From positions 94,348 through 158,347 of the forward strand of contig VCJN01003500.1 of the NCBI GenBank assembly GCA_006384855.1: DNA of 64,000 nt. Reading direction: 5' to 3'. The stretch comes from Tetraselmis striata (Eukaryota; Chlorophyta; Chlorodendrophyceae; Chlorodendrales; Chlorodendraceae). The position numbers and the translations under genes are program-made. Below the pieces are notes generated by a model. The model was not told the DNA's origin and did not search any database. It saw only the letters and a program-made list of their open reading frames with translations. This document shows positions 54,884 through 64,000 of this stretch, piece after piece (the first letter of the stretch is position 1; each line of letters starts with the position of its first letter).

Positions 54884-55383
54884 AAGACCTTTCTGATTGC
54901 CTTTTATTTTGGTGATTTCCGATATCGCCTTCTGCTGCTAGCTCATGTAAGTATTATCTGCTGGCTGCCGGTCCTGTCCCAGGGGCCGGAAAATAAAATG
55001 CTGGCGATGACGGGCGGCCTGCGGTGCGCGGGCAGGCGGCGGCGCCAGCGCCACATGATGACATGATTGAGGGCAGCAGCACTACAGATGCGACGGGCTA
55101 CTACTGAAGGTACTAACCAGTACCGGTGTCTTCGCGGTATGCACTGGTTCCTGTGTTAGCACCTGCCTGTACCACTTTGTAATAAATTCTCACCAGTACA
55201 TTGATGTTATATACCCGTCCCGTACCATACTGAGGATTGCCACCTGTAAGGGTACCGCGCAAAACGCCATAGGCACTGGGTACATAAGGGTAGGGGGTGG
55301 GAGTGTAAGGATATATCACATCCACATGGGGATTTATATTTGTGTGGGACATGTGGAACATGGTCCCACATGTGGATGTGATA

Positions 55384-55562
55384 TGTTTTAAACTAGTTTA
55401 TGGGGTTTCTCTACCTGTACGATATAGCCCTGGCGCGGCGCCCGTAGCGCGTGTGTGCGCGCGCACGATTGCGGGGGCCGGTCAGAGCCACCACCTGCCT
55501 TCACGGCGGACCGACCGGTCACTCTCCTTTGCTGTGGCACGCTCCATCGAGCGCACCACAGC
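55384..55562 (+). repeat. Repeat A1 of the DIRS/PAT-like element
   Basis: 179 bp beginning TGTTTTAAACTAGTTTATGG and ending GAGCGCACCACAGC. It matches A2 at 58146-58324 base for base, except for a few changes near the start and in a GC-alternating run. Confidence 0.85.
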
Positions 55563-55848
55563 AAAGTCGCGGCAATTTTGCCGCGCAGGGTGCCGGTCTT
55601 CCGCCATCGTACCATGTACGGTGAGCGACGCCTTTCGGGCCCCCCCCTGGGAGAAACCCGTTAGGGTTTGTATGGTTAATGTACGCGCGCCGCTGGCGAC
55701 GTGCTAACTACTACCCGCGAACGAGCTGCTGATTACTCGCCCAACGCGAGGAGAGGGCGAAGCTGCAGCGCTTCCCCATTCAGTGGAACAAGATCCAAGA
55801 CCTTCGACCAGTGTCGACCAACAGTAACCCCTGGCTGCCCTTTCCCGT

Positions 55849-58118
55849 GTGGGCATGGCTCGATCTGTACTGGCCCCTACTCGGCGTAGGTGTCGCGATG
55901 CGCTCCGATTGGGGCGTATGCCGGCGTATGCCCGTCGTCTAGTACAGATTCGAGTACAAAGTGACAGTACACTGCCAGTGGCCAAGCCAACGCCCATTGG
56001 CACATGGCTACTCCCACGCCGCGGCACTCCTACTGTGCCGCGCACCGTGTACCCTGACGCCGACGCGGAGAGGGCCAGCAGAGCGACAGGGCGCTCAGCT
56101 CGCCCCCCTCGCGACATCCATCGCGCCAATTCCTGTACTCCCGACTCCCCCTTTATGAGACATCGCGTCCGTCGTAATCTCGGCAACTGGCAAGCCGCTG
56201 GCGCAAATCGCAGTGTTCTCAACTGGATATCCCGAGGTGTACGCGTTCCTTTCTTTGACGGGCTTGCCCCACCTTCTTTTCATCAGGGGGTGTCAATGGG
56301 GGATGCTACTCCTGCTCAACTGGAGTTTATGGACGGTGAATTGGCTCGCTTCCTTGCCGTTGGGGCCTGGGAGCGAGGCTACTGCGCAAAATGGGTGTCC
56401 CGGCTGTTCCTGGTTCCTAAGCCTGGAACAAACAAATGGAGGCTCATCATTGACCTTCGCCCCCTGAACCGCCATTGCGAGACGCGCGATCTTTCGTTTG
56501 AGACGCTTTCGCATTTACGCAACCTGGCGCGCCCTGGGGACTACATGTTGCAGATGGACCTGCAGGACGGGTTTTACGCGGTTGGAATCGCCCCTGAGGA
56601 CAGGGATTTTTTCACTGTCGATTGCCGCGGCACTCTGTACCGACTGGCTGGCCTTCCCATGGGCTGGTCTCTGTCCCCCTATTACTTCTGCCAATTCACC
56701 AACGTCCTCACTAGGGCATTGCGTCGTAACCCGGCTGAAGCAGATGGCACACCTATTTTCCGGCGACGATTTGGCATGCGCATGTTGCCCTACATGGACG
56801 ATTTCCTGCTTCTAGCTCGGACTCAGGCTGAGGCCATCTGGCAACGTGACTACATCGAACGCCACCTCTCGGGCTTTGGTCTGCTGCGCAACCCCAACAA
56901 GGGCGTGTGAGAGCCCACCCAGAAGCTCGTGCATCTGGGGCTAGAAATTGACACATCGGGGTCAACTACTCTTCGTGCGCCCGCTGAGAAACTCGCCAGC
57001 ATTGCTCGCGCGGCCAAACGCCTAATCCAGCGAGCAAAACGCGATCGTCGGTGGTTGCCAGCTCGCGAGTTGGCCGCTCTCGCGGGCAAATGCCAGTTTC
57101 TCTACTTGGCCATTGCCCCTGCCCGTTTCTACCTTCGTGAGCTGCATGATGTGCTCAAGACGCGCGACTCTTGGTCCGGCCGCGTCAAGCTTACCCGCCA
57201 GCTCGAACGCGATCTGCAATGGTGGGTGGGTGTGCCCACCCAACACAACGGCCGCCCCATTAACCGCCCCGTCGAAACCGGATACCTACACGTCGACAGT
57301 TCGTCGTACGGTTGGGGTGCCGTTTTGAACGAGCACCATGAAGCTCGGGGTTTTTGGTACGACGATGACCGCAATGCGCACATTACCCTGAAAGAGCTCA
57401 AAGCCGTCCGCTTGGCTATCGAGTCCTTCCTCCCCATGCTCCAAAACCGCCACATCCGCTTGCACGAGGATAACCAAGCAGTTGTCGGCGTCCTCACTAA
57501 CCTCACCTCTCGCTCTCCACGCCTCATGGCTGAGCTACGCAAAACGTGGTACCTCATGGACACGCACGGCATCACCCTTTCCGTGCGCTACATCCGTTCT
57601 GCGGCGAATATCTGGGCTGACCGCCTTAGTCGCGAGGTTGATTGCGACGACTGGCGGTTCAACCCTCGTCGATTCGCCTCGCTCACTGCTAAATGGGGCG
57701 CCTGCACCATCGGCCGCTTCGCGACTTCTGAAAACGCCCTCCTGCCCGCTACAACGCCCGCTGGCGTGACCCGCGGTGCGAGGCCCTCGACGCCCTGCGC
57801 CTCTCCGACGCTGCATGGCGTTGCGAACGTAACTGGTGTAACCCTCCGTGGAACCTCATCGGCGATCTAGTCTCCAAACTTGAGTCCAGCGGTGCCCCAG
57901 CCATCGTCATTGTTCCCTACTGGCCTGACAAAGCTTGGTACCAGCTCCTCTCGGAGATGTGCTCCGACATGCGCTCTTGGAAGCCGCGCCACGACCTCTT
58001 CATTCCTGGCCGTACCGGCGACCGCCTTCATGTGGGCGCACCCCGCTGGCCTGTCGTCGCCTTCAACATTCCCGCCCGTGACCCCTGCCCGTGGCCTGCT
58101 GCGCCCGGCATTTTCTAG
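55849..58118 (+). pseudogene. Reverse transcriptase-RNase H-methyltransferase polyprotein, interrupted twice
   Basis: The reverse transcriptase starts near NWQAAGANRSVLNWISRG. It carries WRLIIDLRPLNRHC, MDLQDGFYAVGI, LPMGWSLSPYYF and the catalytic YMDD (56791-56802). An in-frame TGA at 56908-56910 then interrupts it; the same frame continues as KLVHLGLEID. RNase H follows (HVDSSSYGWGAVL, LKELKAVRLAIE, LHEDNQAVV, IWADRLSRE). A one-base shift near 57740 moves the frame. The rest reads RNWCNPPWNLIGDL, an N-P-P-W box of the DAM-like domain found in DIRS and PAT elements, then IVIVPYWPDKAWYQ, and stops at TAG 58116-58118, directly before repeat B1. Without the two lesions it would be a normal DIRS pol. 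The N-terminal 100 codons are not recognisable. Confidence 0.82.
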
Positions 58119-58432
58119 TCGGCAAACCAGACGATCCTTGTGAAATGTTTTAAACTATTTTATGGGGTTTCTCTACCTGTACGATATAGCCCTGGCGCGG
58201 CGCCCGTAGCGCGTGTGTGCGCGCACACGATTGCGGGGGCCGGTCAGAGCCACCACCTGCCTTCACGGCGGACCGACCGGTCACTCTCCTTTGCTGTGGC
58301 ACGCTCCATCGAGCGCACCACAGCCCGCCCAACTCTCCCTGGCTGTGGGATTGTGTGCCTGCAAATTCCTGAATAACACAGCCTGTAACCAGACCTGGAA
58401 TTCTTCGGCAAATCAGACGATCCTTGTGAAAT
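58119..58432 (+). repeat. Repeats B1-A2-B2 at the right end of the DIRS/PAT-like element
   Basis: B1 58119-58146 and B2 58405-58432 share TCGGCAAA.CAGACGATCC and TTGTGAAAT. A2 58146-58324 sits between them. An 81-bp unique segment (58325-58404) separates A2 from B2. Confidence 0.8.
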
Positions 58433-58566
58433 ATCCTTACAAGCCCCCCCCCCCCCCCTAGGATGGAGGACCTCCTCCAGCAACGTTTCGGCTTGGATTC
58501 GGTGGCGATCCGCATTGGCCGGGTCGTCGAACGCGCGGGATATCATACCATATCACATATCATACA

Positions 58567-58599
<33 letters not shown>

Positions 58600-59191
58600 T
58601 ACGACATATATATATCTCTATGTAAATGTGTATATTTCTCACATATATTATCATTTTATATATATTCTCCGCGGGATCAAACCCGGACCGAAAGCGCGCG
58701 TACAAGCACCATCTGTATAAGGATACCGCCGCTCAAATAAACGCACCAGGCACTGGGTATGACCCACGTGGGGATTTCTCGCTACATAGACGCTATCCTT
58801 ACACACCGATAGGATGATACCTGTACCTGTTTCGTCGGGACGGGCGGGCGAAATGCAGCGCGGGCTCAGAGGATGCCGCTGACCGACATCCCCGGCGACT
58901 GTCGCACTGCTGCGTGATTACCGCAACCCCCCGCCGCCCCCCCCCCCCCCCCCCCCCCCTCCCGCCCCTCTCCACCAGCAAATATAGGGTCTCCATTACC
59001 TTCGACGTCTGCATATACCGGGGCCGCGGGGCGTTGCCACCGGGGCGCTGAGCACGGTCGCAGCCGGCGTCATCCCATCGCGGCGGCCCCGGTTGGTCGG
59101 CCTGCTCGCCACGCGGGAGCACAGCAGCAGCAGGCAGCCCCCATTCCACCCTTGTCCTCCCGCCACACACGGACGGAAAGGCCGTGATATC
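58433..59191. other. Short intergenic stretch before the channel gene
   Basis: Holds a short poly-C tract, a (CA)n microsatellite at 58568-58594, a copy of the short repeat R3 at 58725-58803, and a poly-C tract at 58937-58960. I see no gene. The channel gene's 5' UTR and promoter should lie toward 59190, but no element stands out. Confidence 0.55.
58568..58594 (+). repeat. (CA)n microsatellite
   Basis: A run of CA dinucleotides about 27 bp long, followed by TATA-rich sequence, between the DIRS-like element and the channel gene. Confidence 0.9.
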
Positions 59192-62179
59192 ATGGCGGAG
59201 AAACTGGCGCCGGAGGCGGAGGCCCTGAAGGCGGCGGACGGGTCTGGGCAGCCGGCGGGGGACGAATCGGCGGGCGGGATGTCGCGCGCGTCAGTCGGCG
59301 TGGGCGCGATGATGGGCATTGCTACCGCCTCCGACCGCTCCAACAGCGTCAGCGGTGAGCTGCCCTGAGACAACTTCTCCTAACAGCGAGCATTCACGCG
59401 TTTCCATACTCTCCGCGAGGCCCGACAAACAGTGCCTGTGTGAGTGTTAACGCTCGGAGCCCTCTGCTCCAACACATGTCGCACTATTTTTGCGCCGCCC
59501 CCGCCTGCGCGCGACTCCCCAGACGATGCACGCGAGTTTGCCCTGTCCTGGGCAGTGCGCCTGAGTGGCTGACCGTCGGCTCGGTGCGGCGCAGGGCTGC
59601 GGGCGCGCCTGTGGCGGGTTGACGAGGGCCGGTGGCGGCGCTTCTCCCGCCAGCCGGCAGAGGGGGAGGAGGACGAGAAGAGCCGGATGAACAACGTGTC
59701 GGCGGCGTTCGACACCAGCGTGCACGTGCCGAAGCGCAGGTGCGCACACCCCCCTGGCTGCTGTGCCACACGTCAACCACTAGCCCTGGCCCTGGGCCCA
59801 AGTTCCGCTGTAAGGGGGCATGAAGGTCACGGAGGCGGTCTCAATGCTTCCCCCCCCCCCCCCCCCCGACCCCATCTCCCCCCGCCCGCCCTTGCCACCG
59901 CCGCGCAGCAACCGTGACACCTCCCTGTGTGGCCTACCTGTGATCGACCCCTACCACTGGCTCGTGAACCTCTGGACACGGCTCGTCTTCGTGTTTGACA
60001 TGTCCTACACCGCGTTCCTCGTGCCCGTGTCCGTGGGCTTTCAGACGAGCGAGCGCCACAGCTGGAACGCCATCATCGACACTGTCGCAGGTGGGCGGTA
60101 TGTGTCTGACAGCGGCATGCGTAGTGCTGGCGGCAATGCCCCTCTCATTTCCTGACCCCAAATCCTGCTGCGGGCAGGCATCATCTTTGTACTTGCGCTG
60201 GTCATGGGGTTCCACATCGGGTTCATCGCGCAGCACAACCTACGCCGCAGCGTGGTCACCAATGGGCGCCACGTGGCAGAGTACTACATGCAGTGCGGCT
60301 CCTTTGCGATCGATGTGCTCTCCGTGCTTGTATACATTATCCAGGTTGATCCCTCTCTCTTCCCTGCTCGTCTCTCCCGACAGTCCCCCTTCTGCCACCT
60401 CCGCCAAGCTACCGTAATGACTCACCCTTCCCCACGCCCCAACCGCCCTCCTCCTTGGGCAGATTGTGATGTTTCTCGTGCGTGCGATAGCCGGCATCGA
60501 CGAGAGCAACCTGGCCGTCTTCTGGGTGATCAACGCTCTGCAGGTGCTGCGCATGGTGCGCCTCTGCTCCGTGTTGCGGGTCGTCAAGGTGCGCCCTCGC
60601 CGCACATCAAGAGCTTGATACTTTCGCGCACCCTCCCCGCCAACCATCATCATGGCCTTGGAGAGCCCTCCTCACCCTCCCCGCGTCTTTCTGCTACCAA
60701 CCCCTGCTGACAAGTGCAATCAAGAGCTCAAGATTGACGTGCCGAATTCTTTTATTTTTCCATCAAATTTTATCCGAGATGGGTGCTTCCATGTATTCCT
60801 CGAGGCAGATCTGTATGAGACTTCTTAACATGAAGGCATCTTAAAACTGCAGCGGCGTTGGATTGATGCAACCAAGGCGGCAACATAATTGCAATGCATC
60901 ATCTCGTTCTTCCACTGACCCAATGCGTCAGTATGCATCTCATCTCAGTCTTGATGCATCTCATGCAGCTCAACGCTCTGCGCGCCTCATTGTCCGTGGA
61001 AAATTTGCTGCTGACGTCTACGAGTCTCACACTGTGCTCCCCCCCCCCCCCCCCCCCTCTCCCCCCCGCCCGGCCCGGCGGTCTTGCAGTACCTTCTCAT
61101 CAGCGCATCCACCGGCGGCTCGCACATGCTGCGGCGCTGGCTCAAGCCTGTGATCCTGTACAGCGGCGTCATCGTATACATGCTCGCGTTTGTGGTGGTC
61201 GTCACCGCCAGCCTATGGTGCGGACCCCGCCGCCTCACTGACCTGAAACCTCCTGTCGGCTCCAGTGCCTGCCCGCCCCCCCCCCCCCCCCCCCCCCCCC
61301 CCCGGCATCCCAGGGCAGCCCCCGACACCCCGACAGGTGTCTACCTGGGATATGACCATGGCATCTTTCCGCCTTGACCTTACCTGAACCTCTGAAGTTG
61401 ATACTGAAAGTGACTTGGGTCATGCCGGCTGTTTCATCTCGATTGGTAGAAGTTGCAGTCGCAGTGTCCAGGACCCATCCTTAGGAGGACCCGCGCAATA
61501 GCTGGATATAGCAGATACCTAGATATTTTGTTACACATGCAACATCTGCATACTGGCGGCCCAATCGCGCAAGTCCTACCACGACCCCCTCCCACCTTTG
61601 ACCCTGGCTGTGCCGGCCCTGCTGCCAGGTTCTTCGTGGGCTCCTGGTACGCCTACTACAATTACGATAACTGGATCGCCAAGTTCATTGGGGAGGCGGA
61701 GCCGTGCAGCGTGGTGTTCTTCGAGTGGCAGTTTCCAAACCCAAACATCCCGGAGGAGTGCAACGGCAACACTGTCATGCATTTCGGCGAGGCGTTCTCC
61801 CTCAGCATCTACTGGAGCGTTACCACGGTGCGGTGGTCGAGCCCCCCCCCCCCCCCCCCCCCCCCCCCCATCCAACCACCTTACCTGCGGGCGCTGTATC
61901 TGTGACACGTGGCAAAGGGTCGCTGAGCTGTGTGCACCGCCGACGTACTATGCAGCTGACGACAGTTGGCTACGGTGACGTCACTCCGTCCAACATCGGT
62001 GAGGTCGTCATCGCCATCATCGTCATGCTGATGGGGATCATGTCGTTTGCTGTTCTCATTGGCTCCATGCAGGAGGTGTTCAAGGTACATAGCTAACCCC
62101 CACAAGCCCCCCCCCCCCCCCCCCCCCCCCTGCCCCCACACTAACAGAAAGTGCTTTGTCAATAGCACAGACTATCCTG

Positions 62180-62210
<31 letters not shown>

Positions 62211-63701
62211 CCCCCGTTCCGTTTCCATGACCCCCTCCTCCCCCCTGTTGGCTGTGTATTTTTACACCACCCACCAGACTGCAAGCGAGACAGCCAAGAA
62301 CGTGTCGGCCCTGCGCGAGAAGGTGACGCCCCTGCCCAACAGGCATATTAAACGTATGTCAAGGCCGTGCTGCCAGAACCTGCGTGCGTGTGTCCAGCAT
62401 CAGCACATTCCCCTGACTGTCCTAATGGCCTTGGCTCATTGTTGTTACATCTGTTGTGGTTGTCCAGCTTGAGGCGGTGAACCGCTGGCTGCAGCTACGT
62501 CGGATCCCAACGGCCATCCAGGCGCAGATCCGCAGGTAGCCCGCGCTGCCTGCCTCACCTGCAGCTGTGATGGGGCCCACGTGGGAAGGCAGACCGACGT
62601 GTCTTTTCCTTACCCCGTGCGGCTGAAATGGCCACCGGTCGCAGGTTTTACCACGAGGCGTGGCTGCAGCGGGAGCAGAACTATATGGAGTCGAGCATCT
62701 TTGAGGAGCTCCCGCACCAGCTGCGCGCAGTCGTGGCACAGCACCAGACCGCCGCGCTGCTGTCAGAGATGCGCGTGTTTGGCGCGCTCTCGCCGGAGGA
62801 GCGCAGGATCGTGGCATCCAAGCTGGTGCCCGTCACGCTGGGCGTTGGCCAGGACATTTGCTGCCAGGGTGACTTGGCGGACCGCATGTGGATCCTGCAA
62901 GAAGGTCGGGCCCTGCCTCACTTGGCATGCCGGGTCATGCTCTACCTAAAATCAGCTGGGCTACATGCCAGGCCCCTTGATGACAAAAAGCGCCGACCCG
63001 CGCTGCTCCTCGGGCGCATGGGCATCCTTTGGACGCACTCAGCATACCTCTGGGTTGCCTTTGTAGCATCACTTTGGGCGCATAGCAGATACCATTATTT
63101 GCTGTCAAAATACACAACTTTTCCAGCACTGCAGATACTCGCAGCTAAAGCACAGTATCTTGCCAGTTACAGGCCGAACGTAATTCGGCCCGGCTACTCC
63201 TATTCTCCATGGATGTGATTCCTGTAGCATCCGGTAGTGTCATAACTGTGTGATAATGCAAGAGTGCATTATTACACATATATATACATATACATTTACA
63301 TTTACATATTTATATATCGTTTTGATATAATGAGATTTGGCATTGCTCAGAAATTGCCACTACATCCCTCACTATGAGCCTCTTGGCAATTGCTAGGCGG
63401 TGGGCCTTTAGGCCTTGTCTTCTATGTCTGGGACCGAGGCTTGTCACACCGGGGGCACACCTTTCTCCGCCAGCCGGCAGGGTTGGTAGGACGCTCGATG
63501 CCGGCCATCTCCCATTGCCCGAAGCTGACTGTGCGTGCTGTACGCGCTGGCTTTAGGCAGCATGGTGGCCATCTATGGAGAAAAGGCCGCGGAGCGGGAG
63601 AAGGCGCCCGCGCTGATCTGCGAGACCGCAATCCTTGCGGATGTTGATGTCCAGTTTGACGTGCGGCCGTGCGGTTTCCGCGCGGCTACCAACTGCATCC
63701 T
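59192..63701 (+). CDS. Voltage-gated K+ channel with cyclic-nucleotide-binding domain (3' partial)
   Basis: Twelve exons: 59192-59354, 59595-59739, 59909-60090, 60178-60344, 60463-60588, 61090-61217, 61629-61827, 61956-62084, 62278-62322, 62468-62535, 62645-62904, 63557-63701. All junctions are in phase; 585 codons are visible. Approximate layout: acidic N-terminal tail 1-110; S1 near VFVFDMSYTAFLVPVSVGF; S2 IIFVLALVMGFHIGF; S3 SFAIDVLSVLVYII; S4 VLRMVRLCSVLRVVK (244-261); S5 ILYSGVIVYMLAFVVVVTAS; pore with TVGYGD at 373-378; S6 VVIAIIVMLMGIMSFAVLIG. A C-linker (LEAVNRWLQLRRIPTAI) and the start of a CNB domain (FGALSPEERRIV, DRMWILQEG, MVAIYG, PALICETAIL) follow. TVGYGD indicates K+ selectivity, and the layout is that of the EAG/HCN/plant Shaker superfamily in the plasma membrane. 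The last donor (phase 2) points to exons beyond the window. Confidence 0.9.
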
Positions 63702-64000
63702 GTCAGCCTCCCTCCTCCCCCTCCCCCTCCCCCTTCCCAAACACCTGATTCCTGTCACCTTTGCGTGGGTGAGGGCACTCGATCGTTCCACGCAAGTGCC
63801 CAGGTATTGGTACATCTGCTATTATCTTATTTTAGCTCGCACATGTCCCTCCAACGGGCGAGACGGCAGCACTTTGACACAACCTCGAAGTCCCGCTGCT
63901 ATCGACAAATTGCATATCTTGTGCTGCTTGAACCCATATTGTGACCCTGCCGTCAATGACTGAAGCACTGCTACGGCATACCGTAACCACACTTAGGTGA

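Larger units (their letters stand above)
52738..54892. repeat. Large inverted repeat: two arms of about 780 bp around a 590-bp spacer
   Basis: The left arm 52738-53541 and the right arm 54128-54892 are inverted copies of the same sequence. The inner ends match as GTGGATCATC(T/C)(A/G)CCCATATGCCCCGT. The outer ends match as GCAGT(C/T)GCTGTAG. Both arms carry the same ORF and a G tract at the same place (53305-53324 as poly-C on +; 54331-54357). Arms differ by several percent plus indels. The spacer 53542-54127 has no recognisable gene. Two head-to-head insertions of one element, or a foldback element, would give this structure. Confidence 0.75.
55384..58432 (+). mobile_element. DIRS/PAT-like retroelement with split direct repeats
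   Basis: A 179-bp repeat A1 (55384-55562) returns as A2 (58146-58324) with only a few differences. A 28-bp repeat B1 (58119-58146, TCGGCAAACCAGACGATCC...) lies directly before A2 and returns as B2 (58405-58432) with one change. The order A1-genes-B1-A2-B2 is that of PAT-type DIRS elements. An 81-bp segment lies between A2 and B2, which is not typical. The 3-kb body holds reverse transcriptase, RNase H and a methyltransferase-like region. It has no tyrosine recombinase or recognisable gag, so it is internally deleted or non-autonomous. The near identity of A1 and A2 suggests recent activity. Confidence 0.75.

Overview
This is a nuclear window from a GC-rich, intron-rich eukaryote, most likely a green alga (Chlorophyta, possibly Trebouxiophyceae-like). 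The evidence is short exons joined by short GT-AG and occasional GC-AG introns, alanine- and glycine-rich coding sequence, a plant-type LRR protein, a DUF547 protein, a YjjX-type NTPase, and a DIRS-type tyrosine-recombinase retroelement. The lineage is an inference; no marker gene settles it.

Layout. 1-1.0 kb: two exons at the end of an unrecognised + strand gene. 2.9-14.5 kb (-): a 19-exon gene for a 1,759-residue golgin-like coiled-coil protein with a C-terminal membrane anchor; its middle is an array of duplicated exon-intron units. 14.5-19.2 kb: no recognised gene, dispersed repeats. 19.35-20.62 kb (+): inosine/xanthosine triphosphatase family, 5 exons. 21.9-25.0 kb (-), perhaps to 25.56 kb: a membrane-anchored protein with two DUF547 domains produced by an intragenic multi-exon duplication. 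28.97-29.69 kb (+): intronless protein resembling the C-terminal domain of MSS51. 31.9-34.7 kb (+): secreted leucine-rich-repeat protein. 36.3-47.6 kb (+): a 21-exon, about 809-residue coiled-coil protein ending in a CEP164-like WW module. 49.8-58.4 kb: a mobile-element cluster holding a Ty3/gypsy chromodomain fragment, a decayed tyrosine recombinase, an 800-bp inverted repeat carrying two copies of a retroelement ORF, and a DIRS/PAT-like element with split direct repeats. 59.2 kb to the right edge (+): a six-transmembrane K+ channel with a cyclic-nucleotide-binding domain, continuing past the window.

The exon models were built by hand. The golgin, DUF547 (from its transmembrane exon), NTPase and WW-protein models close with whole-codon totals, and all 12 exons of the partial channel model join in phase; this is strong internal support. 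The genes are not an operon and show no common pathway, although two (golgin, WW protein) are long coiled-coil scaffolds. Recurrent themes are intragenic duplication, homopolymer C tracts on the sense strand of introns, and several families of dispersed repeats shared between introns and intergenic DNA. I found no CRISPR array, prokaryotic defence locus or obvious new multi-gene system; the most distinctive structures are the duplicated exon arrays and the split-repeat retroelement.
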